Assembly: GCF_014646515.1 (NCBI RefSeq)
Contig: NZ_BMNK01000006.1
Coordinates: 186,001-250,000, forward strand
Reading direction: 5' to 3'
Length of the DNA stretch: 64,000 bases
DNA from: Nonomuraea glycinis
GTDB lineage: Bacteria > Actinomycetota > Actinomycetes > Streptosporangiales > Streptosporangiaceae
Numbering within the stretch: position 1 is the first letter of the stretch; every line of letters begins with the position of its first letter. The notes under the pieces were generated by a model. That model was not told where the DNA came from, searched no databases, and worked only from the letters and a program-made list of their open reading frames with translations. Positions 55,897 to 64,000 of this stretch are shown here, piece after piece. Both the position numbers and the translations under genes were made by a program.

Positions 55897-55914
55897 ATAG
55901 CATTGCACTGCTAT
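55897..55914. promoter_or_regulatory. TetR operator candidate with overlapping promoter
   Basis: ATAGCA, six bases, TGCTAT form a perfect dyad between the divergent TetR and RidA genes. TATAGT at 55913-55918 overlaps one half and could be the -10 element of the RidA gene, so binding would block it. Confidence 0.6.
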
Positions 55915-55946
55915 AGTATCGAGGAACCCACGAACAAGGAGGCCGC

Positions 55947-56354
55947 ATGCCCATCACCCTGGTGAACCCCGACGGATTGCCCAAGCCCGAGATCTACCGG
56001 CAGGTGTCGATCGCCACGGGATCGAAGCTGGTGTTCATCGCCGGCCAGGTCGCCCGCGACGCCGACGGCGGCCGGGTCGGCGAAGGCGACCTCGTCGCCC
56101 AGGCCGAGCAGTGCTACCTCAACGTCGGCACCGCCCTGGCCGGGATCGGCGGCTCCTTCGACGACGTGGCGAAACTGACCGTCTACGTCGTCGACTGGAG
56201 CCTCGACAAGATGCCCCTGTTCCTGGAAGGGGTCTCCCGCGCCGCCGCGAAGCTGGGGGTCGCCCCGGTCCCGCCGGCCACCCTGGTGGGCGTCGCCGCC
56301 CTGGCCGAGCCTGACATCCTGCTGGAGGTCGAGGCCACCGCCGTCCTCGACTGA
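55947..56354 (+). CDS. RidA/YjgF/UK114 family protein
   Basis: 135 residues with the family core VFIAGQVARDADG, AQAEQCYLNVGTALAGIGGS, VAKLTVYVVDW and late PPATLVGVAALAEPDILLEV, including the Glu near the C-terminus (LLEVEATAVL). The Arg used by imine-deaminating RidA is not obvious in the usual R-V/A position (VPPATL instead), so it may be a non-canonical subgroup. ATG follows AAGGAGG. Confidence 0.88.
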   Translation: MPITLVNPDGLPKPEIYRQVSIATGSKLVFIAGQVARDADGGRVGEGDLVAQAEQCYLNVGTALAGIGGSFDDVAKLTVYVVDWSLDKMPLFLEGVSRAAAKLGVAPVPPATLVGVAALAEPDILLEVEATAVLD

Positions 56355-56618
56355 CCCCGCGCGTACGGTCGGACCTCGCCGCACTGATCGCGCGCCTCGG
56401 GTGAGCGGCCGATGGTGCCGTAGGGGCGGGCCAGGCTGGTGGTGAGTTGGCGGATGCCGTCGCGGCACCGTCCCCGGCCGCGGCGTGCCCGCCAGTCGCG
56501 GGTCGGGCCGTGGTCGACGCCAGTCTCCTGGAGTGATTAGGAAATATCCGTCTTTGTCACCGCCATGCTCTAGCGTCTCGGGGAGTTGATCGGCCCTGGA
56601 CCATCTGGAGAGCGGGAC
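56355..56618. other. Intergenic region, nothing recognised
   Basis: 264 bases between RidA and the WGR-propeller gene. It has no convincing open frame or hairpin. ATTAGGAAATATCC near 56535 is the only A+T-rich spot and may mark a promoter for the following gene. Confidence 0.4.
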
Positions 56619-58031
56619 ATGACCTACCTTGAACTGTCCGAGGACGGCGGCGGAGCGCACAAGTTCTACGAGGTGATCGTGTCCGGATCGCAGGTCGCGA
56701 TCACTTACGGGCGCATCGGGGAGAGCGGCCAGACCAAGGTCAGCGCGTTCGCCGACCAGGCCAAGGCGCAGGCCGTGGCCGCCAAGAAGATCGGCGAGAA
56801 GGTCCGCAAGGGCTACGCGCCCGCCGTACGAGGCGTCCGGCAGCGCAGGGCGGTCACCCGCAGAGCCATCGCCAGCAGCCGCTCCACCGCCCAGCAGGCG
56901 CCCGTCCTGTGGCGTTTCGACAGCGGCGCCGCCGCCTTCGGGATCTTCGTCGACGAGGAGCGCTGCTGGGTCGGCAACCAGCACGGCGACGTCTACACCG
57001 TCACGCACACCGGCACCGTCACGAACCGCTACCGCCTGCCCGAGGGCGTCAAGTGCATCGTCGCCGACGACTTCTGGATCTACGCGGGCTGCGACGACGG
57101 CAAGGTGTACGACCTCAGCGGCAAGGTCCCGAGGGCCGCGTACGAGATCACCGCCGACGTGGACATCTACTGGCTCGACATCCACGACGGCGTCCTCGGC
57201 GTCTCCGACGGGGCCGGACGGATCACCACGATCGACTACGAGGACGAGTTCCAGTGGGCGCGCACCGGCCGGGGCGACTCCGGCTGGATGGTCAGGTGCG
57301 ACGAGACCGGCGTCTACCACGGGCACTCCAACGGCGTGGCCCGCTACAACGTGGAGGACGGCACGCCCGTCTGGGAGAACGCCCAGGTGAAAGACGTGCT
57401 GTTCGGCTGGCAGGAGGAGCACGCGGTCTACGCCGGCACCGCCCGAAGCTCCGTACACCGCCTGGCCAAGAGCGACGGCCGGGTCGAGGCCGTCTACCGA
57501 TGCGACGGCGCCGTCTACTCGTGCGCCACCTCGCCGGGCGGCCGCTATGTCTTCGCGGGCGACAACCACTCCTCGGTCTACTGCTTCGACGCCTCCGGTG
57601 AGCGGCTGTGGAAGCTCGGCACCGGCTGCGGCTCGGCCTTCTCCATGCAGTTCCTCGACGACCGGCTCTACATCGTCACCACCGACGGCTCGCTGGCCTG
57701 CATCGACGCGAGCGAGGCCGCGATCACGGCGGCCCGCGCGGGCACCGTGCCGCAGCGGGTGGACGTGAAGGCGGCGGCGTCGCTGGCGACGGTCGAGCCG
57801 TCGGTCGCGCTGGAGACCACCACCGACGCGGCGAACGGCGTGATCGTGGAGTGCCTGCGCGAGGGTGAGCGGTTGCGGGTCCGCGTGGTCACGCCCGGCC
57901 ACGAGCCGTGGAACGTGCAGTTTCCCAAGGAGATCCGCGAACCGGGCGCCCGCTACCTCGTCGACGGCGTCCGCTCCGCGGGACGCGGCGGCTTCTACCG
58001 CGTTTACGGGGAGATCAGGCGCCTGCTCTGA
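56619..58031 (+). CDS. WGR-domain protein with beta-propeller
   Basis: 470 residues. Residues 1-75 are a WGR domain (HKFYEVIVSGSQVAITYGRI GESG region), the DNA/strand-break-associated module known from PARPs and MolR-like proteins. A basic linker (RQRRAVTRRAIASSRS) leads to a seven-ish bladed PQQ/WD-type propeller with repeats such as VYCFDASGERLWKL, VYDLSGK and GVARYNVEDGTPVWEN. GGAG is placed 9 bases before ATG 56619. Biological role unknown; a sensor or scaffold in DNA damage is one inference. Confidence 0.88.
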   Translation: MTYLELSEDGGGAHKFYEVIVSGSQVAITYGRIGESGQTKVSAFADQAKAQAVAAKKIGEKVRKGYAPAVRGVRQRRAVTRRAIASSRSTAQQAPVLWRFDSGAAAFGIFVDEERCWVGNQHGDVYTVTHTGTVTNRYRLPEGVKCIVADDFWIYAGCDDGKVYDLSGKVPRAAYEITADVDIYWLDIHDGVLGVSDGAGRITTIDYEDEFQWARTGRGDSGWMVRCDETGVYHGHSNGVARYNVEDGTPVWENAQVKDVLFGWQEEHAVYAGTARSSVHRLAKSDGRVEAVYRCDGAVYSCATSPGGRYVFAGDNHSSVYCFDASGERLWKLGTGCGSAFSMQFLDDRLYIVTTDGSLACIDASEAAITAARAGTVPQRVDVKAAASLATVEPSVALETTTDAANGVIVECLREGERLRVRVVTPGHEPWNVQFPKEIREPGARYLVDGVRSAGRGGFYRVYGEIRRLL

Positions 58032-58040
58032 CCCGTTCCG

Positions 58041-59003
58041 TCAACGGATGTCGTGGGGGACAAGCCCGCCGCGCACGCGTCGGACGAGGTCGTCGGCGGC
58101 CTGCGGCCACCGGGGGTGGTCGAAGGCGAAACCCGCCTCCAGGAGGCGGCCGGGGGTGACGCGGCGGCTTTTCAGCAGGAGCTCGGTGTCCGAGCGCAGC
58201 GCGAACGCGCCGAGTTCGGCCATCCACCTCGTCGCGGGCAGGCCCACCGGGACACCCCACGCGGCACGCAGCACGCGCATGAACGTGCGCTGCGGTAAGG
58301 GATCGGGCGCGGCGAGGTTGACCGGCCCGGTGAGGTCGTCCCGGTCGGCCAGGAACTCGACGGCGCGGACGAAGTCGCGGTCGTGGATCCAGGAGATGTA
58401 CTGGGCGCCGCCCGCGATCGGGCCGCCGAGGCCGAGCCGCGTCAGCCGCAGCAAGGTGTCGAGGACGCCGCCGCGATCGGGGCTCATCACCATGGCGGTG
58501 CGCAGGCTGACCTTGCGCGTGCGCGGGGTCTCGGCGCGCTCCTGCGCCCGCTCCCACGCCTTCGCGATCTCCACGCTGTAGGCCCAGTAGCCCGGGACGC
58601 CGCTCTCGGCGCCGCCGATGACGCCGGTCGTCTCGTCGTTGGGCGCGTCGAAGCGGTGGGCGTAGACGGTGGCGGTGCTCATCTGCAACCAGACCCGGGG
58701 AGGCCGTACGGCGGCGGCGATCGCCTCGCCCACGACCCTGGCCGAGTGCACCCGCGAGTCCATCATGGCGCGCAGGTTGGCCCCGGTGTAGCGGCAGTTG
58801 ACGCTGCGCCCGGCCAGGTTGACGACGAGGTCGCTGCCGTCGATCTCCGCCGCCCACGGGCCCAGGCTCTCGCCGTCCCAGCGGACCTCACGCTCGCGCG
58901 CCGGCCGTCTGGTCAGGACCACGACCTCATGGCCCGCCGCGGTCAGCGCGCGCTTCAGGATCGTGCCTACCTGCCCGGCTCCGCCGGGTATCACAATCTT
59001 CAT
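58041..59003 (-). CDS. TIGR01777-type NAD(P)-binding epimerase
   Basis: 320 residues. MKIVIPGGAGQVGTILKRAL is the Rossmann start; NLAGRSVNCRYTGANLRAMM is the signature of the SulA-like/DUF1731 group; SWIHDRDFVRAVEFL follows and the C-terminal DUF1731 part has ELLLKSRRVTPGRLLEAGF. Function in vivo is not settled. ATG 59003 is chosen by the fold. A perfect 14 bp palindrome lies 43 bases upstream. Confidence 0.88.
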   Translation of the reverse strand: MKIVIPGGAGQVGTILKRALTAAGHEVVVLTRRPAREREVRWDGESLGPWAAEIDGSDLVVNLAGRSVNCRYTGANLRAMMDSRVHSARVVGEAIAAAVRPPRVWLQMSTATVYAHRFDAPNDETTGVIGGAESGVPGYWAYSVEIAKAWERAQERAETPRTRKVSLRTAMVMSPDRGGVLDTLLRLTRLGLGGPIAGGAQYISWIHDRDFVRAVEFLADRDDLTGPVNLAAPDPLPQRTFMRVLRAAWGVPVGLPATRWMAELGAFALRSDTELLLKSRRVTPGRLLEAGFAFDHPRWPQAADDLVRRVRGGLVPHDIR

Positions 59004-59045
59004 CGGGGTCCCCCCAGGCGTCTGGGACGACCCTAGCGCAGCGAG

Positions 59046-59059
59046 TTGAACGCGTTCAA
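59046..59059. promoter_or_regulatory. Perfect 14 bp palindromic operator
   Basis: TTGAACGCGTTCAA is exactly self-complementary and lies 43 bases upstream of the epimerase start. Size and form fit a TetR-type operator, but no TetR gene is adjacent. The rest of 59004-59284 has nothing else I can name. Confidence 0.6.
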
Positions 59060-59284
59060 AACGGGCCCCATCCGAGGGCTTCGGCCACTGGCGCGACATC
59101 GGATGTCCGCGCGGACGTCGCCGTGGTGGCAGCGGGGCAGGGCCATGCTCAAGTCCCGGCCTGCCGCCGGTCAAACATTGTTCGTTTGTGCTGGTCGTAC
59201 TTGTTTTGCGGGGGACCCATGCCAGGCTCGGAGTGACGGGTGGCGCCCTCGCACCACCGTCACATAGTGACTATGGAGCACGCC

Positions 59285-60043
59285 ATGCTCACCACCCAGT
59301 TCCTGCCCGGCTCCCTGTGCTGGATCGAGCTCGACAGTTTCAACATCGAGATCGCGAAGCGGTTCTACGGTGGCCTGTTCGGCTGGGAGTTCCAGGATCA
59401 GGTGCCCGAGTACACCTTCTGTCAGGTCGGCGGCAGGAACGTCGCCGGGATCGGCGCGCTCATGGGGGAGGCGGTCACCTCGGCCTGGATCCCCTACTTC
59501 TCGGTGGAGGACTGCGAGGCCACCACCCGGACCGTGGAGCCGGCGGGCGGCACCGTGGTGCTGCAGCCGGTGGAGCTGGCGCCCCAGGGGCAGATGGCAC
59601 AGTTCGAGGACCCGGCCGGCGCCCGGTTCGCGGCCTGGCGGCCCGCCGAAGTCCCCGGTGTGGACCTGGTGAACGAACCCGGCTCGCTGGCCTGGGTCGA
59701 GCTGCACGCGCCCGACAGCACGGCCGTCCGCGCCTTCTACAAGTCGGTCCTGGGCTGGCGGTTCGAGGACAGGCCGATGGGGGACACGACCTACCCGCTG
59801 ATCTCCCCGGCCGGCGGCGACGCCGACTCGTCCATGGGCGGCCTGCTCCCGCTCGAGTCCGGTGACCTGCCGCACTGGCTGGCTTACTTCGAGGTGCGCG
59901 ACTGCGACGCCGCCGTGGCGGGCTGCCGCGAGCTCGGCGGTACGGTCCACGCCCCGGCGGAGGACGTCAAGGGCGTGGGCCGGATGGCGGTGCTGGCCGA
60001 CCCGCACGAGGCCCGCTTCGCCGTCGTCACCAGCTCCGTCTGA
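59285..60043 (+). CDS. Two-domain VOC (glyoxalase/bleomycin-resistance fold) protein
   Basis: 252 residues as two tandem VOC domains: first PGSLCWIELDSFNIEIAKRF YGGLFGWEF region, second EPGSLAWVELHAPDSTAVRA FYKSVLGWRF region. Each has the beta-alpha-beta-beta-beta unit. Family members bind metals or antibiotics, or act as lyases; here no function is evident. ATG 59285 has GGAG 7 bases upstream; ATG 59273 is an alternative. Confidence 0.88.
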   Translation: MLTTQFLPGSLCWIELDSFNIEIAKRFYGGLFGWEFQDQVPEYTFCQVGGRNVAGIGALMGEAVTSAWIPYFSVEDCEATTRTVEPAGGTVVLQPVELAPQGQMAQFEDPAGARFAAWRPAEVPGVDLVNEPGSLAWVELHAPDSTAVRAFYKSVLGWRFEDRPMGDTTYPLISPAGGDADSSMGGLLPLESGDLPHWLAYFEVRDCDAAVAGCRELGGTVHAPAEDVKGVGRMAVLADPHEARFAVVTSSV

Positions 60044-60099
60044 GCTGCCGCCCAGCCCCGCCTGACGGTTGTCACCGCAGGCGAGCCGGGCGGCGGTCG

Positions 60100-60891
60100 T
60101 CAGGCCCAGGGGCGGGGGAAGGTGTCGCCGTCCAGCCGGTCGCCCGCCGTGAGGCCGAGGGGGTCGGTCACGACGTGCGAGGTCCCGCTGTAGGCGGTCG
60201 CCTCGTCCATGTAGATGGTGACATGCGCCAGCCGGGCCTGATCGGTGCGGTTGGGCAGCGCCATGTGGCCGGTGTAGCCGCTGTGGAAGGTGCAGTCGCC
60301 GGCGCGCAGCGGCAGGGTCACGCGGGGGATCCAGCGCAGGGAAGGGTCCGCCGCGAACAGGTCCTCCTCCTGGTGCAGGTCCTGCGGGCGCAGGCCGGTG
60401 CGATGCTGGGTGCCCGGCAGGAAGGTCATGCAGCCGCGCTCCGGCGGGACGTCGACCAGGGCGATCCACGCCGACAGCGGGAGCCGGTCGCCCGCGTGCG
60501 GCCAGTACGGACGGTCCTGGTGAAACTCGGTGGCGGCGTTGTTGTGCGGCTCCTTGACCAGCATCTGGTCGTGCCAGAGCCGCAGCGGGAACCCGGCGAG
60601 CTGTTCGGCGATCCGGCCGAGCCGCCGGTCCAGCGTGAGCTCCCGCAGCGTCCCGTCACGCTGCCAGACGTTGACGAGCTGGCTGAAGACGCCCCGCTGC
60701 TCCAGGCTCTCCGCACGATGCGCCGCCAGGAACGCCTCCGCGCCGGCCCGGAAGCGCTCGGTCCGCGCCGGCTCGAGAACGCCTCGCACTCGGACGAATC
60801 CGTGCTCGCGATAGGCCTGGACAAGCTCGTCCGGCACCGTGCCGTCCGCGCCGAGGTCGCTACGGGACTGCTCGGTCGTGGTCGTTGTCAT
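60100..60891 (-). CDS. Phytanoyl-CoA dioxygenase (PhyH) family
   Basis: 263 residues. Fe(II)/2-oxoglutarate fold with the H-x-D pair in TEFHQDRPYWPH and the distal His in TFHSGYTGHMALPNRT with an Arg for 2-oxoglutarate. ERGCMTFLPGTQHRTGLR is the family mark. It hydroxylates an unknown small molecule. Divergent from the AraC regulator 92 bases away, its probable controller. Confidence 0.92.
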   Translation of the reverse strand: MTTTTTEQSRSDLGADGTVPDELVQAYREHGFVRVRGVLEPARTERFRAGAEAFLAAHRAESLEQRGVFSQLVNVWQRDGTLRELTLDRRLGRIAEQLAGFPLRLWHDQMLVKEPHNNAATEFHQDRPYWPHAGDRLPLSAWIALVDVPPERGCMTFLPGTQHRTGLRPQDLHQEEDLFAADPSLRWIPRVTLPLRAGDCTFHSGYTGHMALPNRTDQARLAHVTIYMDEATAYSGTSHVVTDPLGLTAGDRLDGDTFPRPWA

Positions 60892-60983
60892 CGCTGACCT
60901 CCAGAGTGGGGATGCTCCCAGCGTCGTCGCGGGCCGCCGCCGCGGGCTAGCCCTATTCCGGCGAGTAGTCGTACGATCCCGAC

Positions 60984-61853
60984 ATGCCTGCCACGCTGCA
61001 CGAGCACGCGCTGTTCGCCGGGGGCCCGGTCCTGGGAGGCGTTCACCGGCTGGAGGCCGGCATCGAGCCGCACGCGCACGACTTTCTCGAGATCGCGGTG
61101 ATCGGCGCCGGCAGCGGCCGGCATGTGACCAGCCAGGGCGAGCAGGCGCTGCGGCTCGGCGCGGTCATCGTGCTCCGGCCGGGCGCCTGGCACGGGTTCC
61201 GGGACTGCGCGGGCCTGACCGTCGCCAACTGCTGCCTGTCCACCCAGGCGCTGCGGACCGAGCTGGCGGCGCTGTCCGACATCCCGATGCTGCGCCGGGT
61301 GTTGTGGACCGACCCGGTGGCGTCCGGGACGCACGGCGTGGCCGTCACGAGCGTCGATCCGGCCGCCGCCGAGGAGGCCATCGTGGAGATCGGCCTGCTC
61401 GAACGGGACCTCGGGGCCGGTCAGGCCCGGCCGGGCCGCGTGCTGGGCAGGCTGGTCACGGTGCTCGGCATCCTGGTCGACGGCCGTGCTCCGGAACGGG
61501 AGGCGCCCGGCCCGGCCGTCCATCCCGCGGTCGCCGCCACGGTCGCCCGGCTGGAGGCGGCGCCCGAGGTCCCGTGGCGACTGGACGAGCTCGCCCGGGC
61601 GGTCAGCCTGGATCCCGCCTATCTCGGCCGGCTGTTCGGGCAGTACACCGGGGTGACTCCGCTGGGCTTCCTGGCCCGGTTGCGGGCCGAGCGCGCCGCG
61701 ACGTTGCTGGCCCACTCGACCCTGCCGGTCGCCCGGGTCGGCGCCGCCGTCGGCTGGGACGACCCGACGTACTTCGCCCGCCGATTCCGGACGCTGGTCG
61801 GGCTGACGCCCACGGAATACCGGCGACGGAGCGGACCCACGCGGGGCTGTTAG
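60984..61853 (+). CDS. AraC-family regulator
   Basis: 289 residues. An N-terminal cupin (GIEPHAHDFLEIAVIGAGSG) binds the ligand; the C-terminal pair of helix-turn-helix motifs is LDELARAVSLDPAYLGRLFG and VARVGAAVGWDDPTYFARRF RTLVGLTPTEY region. It probably activates the divergent PhyH gene. It ends 17 bases before the convergent DeoR gene's end. Confidence 0.93.
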   Translation: MPATLHEHALFAGGPVLGGVHRLEAGIEPHAHDFLEIAVIGAGSGRHVTSQGEQALRLGAVIVLRPGAWHGFRDCAGLTVANCCLSTQALRTELAALSDIPMLRRVLWTDPVASGTHGVAVTSVDPAAAEEAIVEIGLLERDLGAGQARPGRVLGRLVTVLGILVDGRAPEREAPGPAVHPAVAATVARLEAAPEVPWRLDELARAVSLDPAYLGRLFGQYTGVTPLGFLARLRAERAATLLAHSTLPVARVGAAVGWDDPTYFARRFRTLVGLTPTEYRRRSGPTRGC

Positions 61854-61870
61854 AAATAACGCCGATCGTG

Positions 61871-62707
61871 TTATAACTGTGCGACTTGCACGTTGGCGTG
61901 GTGGTCCCGCAGCCGTTGCAGCAGCTCGTGCGGCGCGTTCGAGTCGACCACGATGACGTCGAAGTCGGCGAGCGGCGCGACCCGGTGCAGCGCTACGCGG
62001 GCCAGCTTGGAGCCGTCCACGGCCAGGATGCGCCGCCCGCCCGAGCGCAGCATCGCCCGCTTGACCAGGACGATCTCCTGCTCCTGGTGGAAGGCGTACT
62101 GGTCGGAGACCGCCGAGGTGGAGACCACCACCACGTCGGTGCTCACCGCGTCGACCGCCTCGACGCAGCCGAGGCCGAGGAAGGAGTCATGGGTGGCGTG
62201 ATATTCACCGCCGAGCGCGATGAGCCGGATGTCGGGATTGCCGGCGAGTAGCCTGATCGCCTCGAGGAAGTTCGTCACAACGGTCAGCGGCGCCGCCTCG
62301 GCCAGATGGCCGGCGACGGCGAGCGCCGTGGTCGAGTCGTCGAGCATGACGGAGCTGCCCGGCTCGATCAGGCCGGCCACCAGCCGGGCGATGGCGTCCT
62401 TCTCGGCGATGTGCGCCTTGAGCCGGTAGGCGATGTTGCTCTCCCAGACGTTGGAGGCCTGGGCGGTGACGCCGCCGCGCACCTTGCGCACCATGCCCTG
62501 GCGCTCCAGCTCGTCGAGGTCGCGGTGGACGGTCATCACGCTCACGGCGAAGCTCTCGGCGAGCTCGGTCACCGAGACCGAACCCTGGCGCACGATGTGC
62601 TCGGCCATCTCCTGCCGCCGCGCGGACCTGCCGGAGATGTGCTGCCGTGCGTTCACCTGAGCTCCCACCTTCTCCTGGACCGCGCGAATCCTACTCTTGA
62701 CAGTCAT
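61871..62707 (-). CDS. DeoR-family repressor
   Basis: 278 residues. The DeoR winged helix (RQEMAEHIVRQGSVSVTELA, ESFAVSVMTVHRDLDELERQ) is followed by the DeoRC sugar-phosphate sensor (NVWESNIAYRLKAHIAEKDA; SVMLDDSTTALAVAGHL; VVTNFLEAIRLLAG). An unusual 25-residue N-terminal part precedes it. It is divergent from the alpha-rhamnosidase, which it likely represses until a rhamnose-derived phosphate is present. Confidence 0.92.
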   Translation of the reverse strand: MTVKSRIRAVQEKVGAQVNARQHISGRSARRQEMAEHIVRQGSVSVTELAESFAVSVMTVHRDLDELERQGMVRKVRGGVTAQASNVWESNIAYRLKAHIAEKDAIARLVAGLIEPGSSVMLDDSTTALAVAGHLAEAAPLTVVTNFLEAIRLLAGNPDIRLIALGGEYHATHDSFLGLGCVEAVDAVSTDVVVVSTSAVSDQYAFHQEQEIVLVKRAMLRSGGRRILAVDGSKLARVALHRVAPLADFDVIVVDSNAPHELLQRLRDHHANVQVAQL

Positions 62708-62745
62708 CTTGGGCGACTCATACCGTCCCTTTTAACAAATCTGGC

Positions 62746-62756
62746 GTTAAGTTAAC
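62746..62756. promoter_or_regulatory. DeoR operator candidate
   Basis: GTTAA-G-TTAAC is a perfect 11 bp dyad midway between the DeoR start (62707) and the rhamnosidase start (62781); TTTTAAC at 62730-62736 may be a further half site. A+T-rich surroundings fit a shared promoter region. Confidence 0.5.
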
Positions 62757-62780
62757 ACTCAAGCAACATGGAGGTGCGGC

Positions 62781-64000
62781 ATGGGCTCCGTGCGGCCCTA
62801 CGGCCTGTGCTGCGACCACCGCGCGACCCCGCTCGGCACGGACGCCTCCGCGCCGCTGCTGTCCTGGCGGCTCAGCGGCGCCGACCCGGTGGCCTGCCTC
62901 GTGGAGGTGGACGGCCTGTGGTCGAGCGGGCGGCTGGACGACCCCGCCGCGATCGGCGTCAGGTACGCCGGGCCGCCGCTGCGCCCGCGCACCAGGTACA
63001 GCTGGCAGGTCACGCTCTGGGCCGGCGACGGAACGTCGAGCACCGCGCGCTCGTGGTTCGAGACCGGCCAGGGTGACTGGACGGCCGCCTGGATCGCGGC
63101 CGACCCCGACGCCGTCGAGCACGTCGACCCGCCCACCGAGGGCGACCTGGCGCTCCGCGACCACGGCCTGGCCGCCTGCCCCCAGCTTCGCCGCGCCTTC
63201 GAGGCCCGCTCGCCGGTGGCGGCGGCCCGGCTGTACGTCAGCGCGAAGGGGCTCTACGAAGCCAGGATCAACGGCCACCGCGCGGGCGACGCCGAGCTCG
63301 CCCCCGGCTGGACGGACTACCGCCGGCGCATCCAGTACCAGACCTACGACGTGACGAGCTGTCTCACCGAGGGCGAGAACGTGCTGGCCGTCACCCTCGC
63401 CGACGGCTGGTGGAGCGGCTTCGCCGGCTTCGACCCGCGCCGGCCCGGCTACCACTACGGGACGTTCCCCGAGCTCATCGCCGAGCTGCACCTCACCTAC
63501 GCCGACGGCTCGGCCGAGATCGTCGCCACCGGTGACGGCTGGCGCGCCGGCCGCGGCCATGTCCGCTACGCCGACCTGCTCAAGGGCGAGTGCCACGACC
63601 TGCGCGCGGTCACGCCCGGCTGGTGGCTCCCCGGCTTCGACGACACCTCCTGGAGCCCGGCCGTGGTGACCGGCCACGACCACGCGCCGCTGGTGCCGTC
63701 GCTGGACGAGCCCGTCAGGGCGGTACGCGACCTGGCGCCGGCCGCCGTCACCCGCACCGGCCCCGGCACGCACCTGGTCGACTTCGGGCAGAACCTGGCG
63801 GGCCGCGTCCGCCTGGCCGTACCGGCTCTGGAGCCGGGCAGCCGGGTGACGATCAGGCACGCGGAGACGCTCGACGCCGAGGGCGGCCTGGACACCGCGA
63901 ACCTGCGCACGGCCGATGCGACCGATGTGCTGATCAGCGCGGGACCGGCCACCGTCTTCGAGCCCGGCTTCACCTACCACGGCTTCCGTTACGCCGAGAT
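62781..64000 (+). CDS. Alpha-L-rhamnosidase (GH78), N-terminal part, runs off the window
   Basis: An open frame from ATG 62781 (GGAGG 7 bases upstream) to the end, about 406 residues seen. It starts VRPYGLCCDHRATPLGTDAS (typical GH78 N-terminal domain), then RYSWQVTLW and the Bac_rhamnosid_N pattern LYVSAKGLYEARINGHRAGD with TYDVTSCLTEGENVLAVTLA DGWWSG region, and later GTHLVDFGQNLAGRVRL. The catalytic (alpha/alpha)6 domain lies beyond 64000. It removes terminal rhamnose from plant glycosides or pectin; no signal peptide is visible, so it is probably cytoplasmic. Confidence 0.93.
   Translation, partial: MGSVRPYGLCCDHRATPLGTDASAPLLSWRLSGADPVACLVEVDGLWSSGRLDDPAAIGVRYAGPPLRPRTRYSWQVTLWAGDGTSSTARSWFETGQGDWTAAWIAADPDAVEHVDPPTEGDLALRDHGLAACPQLRRAFEARSPVAAARLYVSAKGLYEARINGHRAGDAELAPGWTDYRRRIQYQTYDVTSCLTEGENVLAVTLADGWWSGFAGFDPRRPGYHYGTFPELIAELHLTYADGSAEIVATGDGWRAGRGHVRYADLLKGECHDLRAVTPGWWLPGFDDTSWSPAVVTGHDHAPLVPSLDEPVRAVRDLAPAAVTRTGPGTHLVDFGQNLAGRVRLAVPALEPGSRVTIRHAETLDAEGGLDTANLRTADATDVLISAGPATVFEPGFTYHGFRYAE

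Overview
The window is a 64 kb piece of a high-GC actinomycete chromosome. Indications are pervasive G/C third positions, frequent GTG and TTG starts, ATGA/GTGA gene overlaps, and an actinobacterial core block (pyrG, Nudix, xerD, parA, scpA, scpB, pseudouridine synthase, aroH, tyrA, cmk, der). The style of the proteins suggests Streptosporangiales (Nonomuraea-like); that is inference from memory, not a database match. No rRNA, tRNA, CRISPR array or prophage was seen.

Layout. 1-1158: end of an ABC exporter operon (ATPase tail, ABC-2 permease, small XRE regulator). 1194-3299: uvrB, followed by a 490 bp non-coding island with a perfect 28 bp inverted repeat. 3791-5974: a CxxC flavoprotein and a SAM methyltransferase flanking the ruin of an XRE regulator. 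6259-11034: esterase, NmrA-like reductase and uncharacterised zinc-ribbon and membrane proteins. 11039-16936: a choline-kinase-like phosphotransferase divergent from a FAD/GcvT fusion dehydrogenase, then an acyltransferase-nitronate monooxygenase-GntR operon. 17046-34013: the core block, interrupted by a TnpB element (about 25.6-27.0 kb) between the pseudouridine synthase and aroH, and by a glycosyltransferase, TetR and carotenoid-oxygenase group between tyrA and cmk. 34029-35578: an apparent T-box riboswitch with a second, archaeal-type aspartyl-tRNA synthetase.

35623-39234 is a three-gene surface-polysaccharide operon (flippase, DegT aminotransferase, FemAB/GNAT-like transferase). 39276-41455 is an lprG-P55 lipid export pair. 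41515-45485 holds MarR, a 58-residue membrane protein, a phosphopantetheinyl transferase, an Xaa-Pro peptidase, a CBS protein and a repeat-rich surface protein. 45555-47977 is a cyclase/ThDP-enzyme pair. 47974-50033 is dhaKLM. 50140-53749 holds plsC, a soluble Ser/Thr kinase, an MFS exporter and its likely regulator. 53838-60043 holds DUF4142 and membrane proteins, a TetR/RidA pair, a WGR-propeller protein, an epimerase and a two-domain VOC protein. 60100-64000 has a PhyH dioxygenase divergent from AraC, and a DeoR repressor divergent from a GH78 rhamnosidase that runs off the end.

The least ordinary items are the T-box/aspS2 unit, the roughly 530-residue Arg/Gly/Asp/Ser repeat tail on the pseudouridine synthase, the long repeat-bearing extension on ScpB, the orphan TnpB with its candidate guide RNA, and the broken XRE regulator beside its apparently intact target genes.
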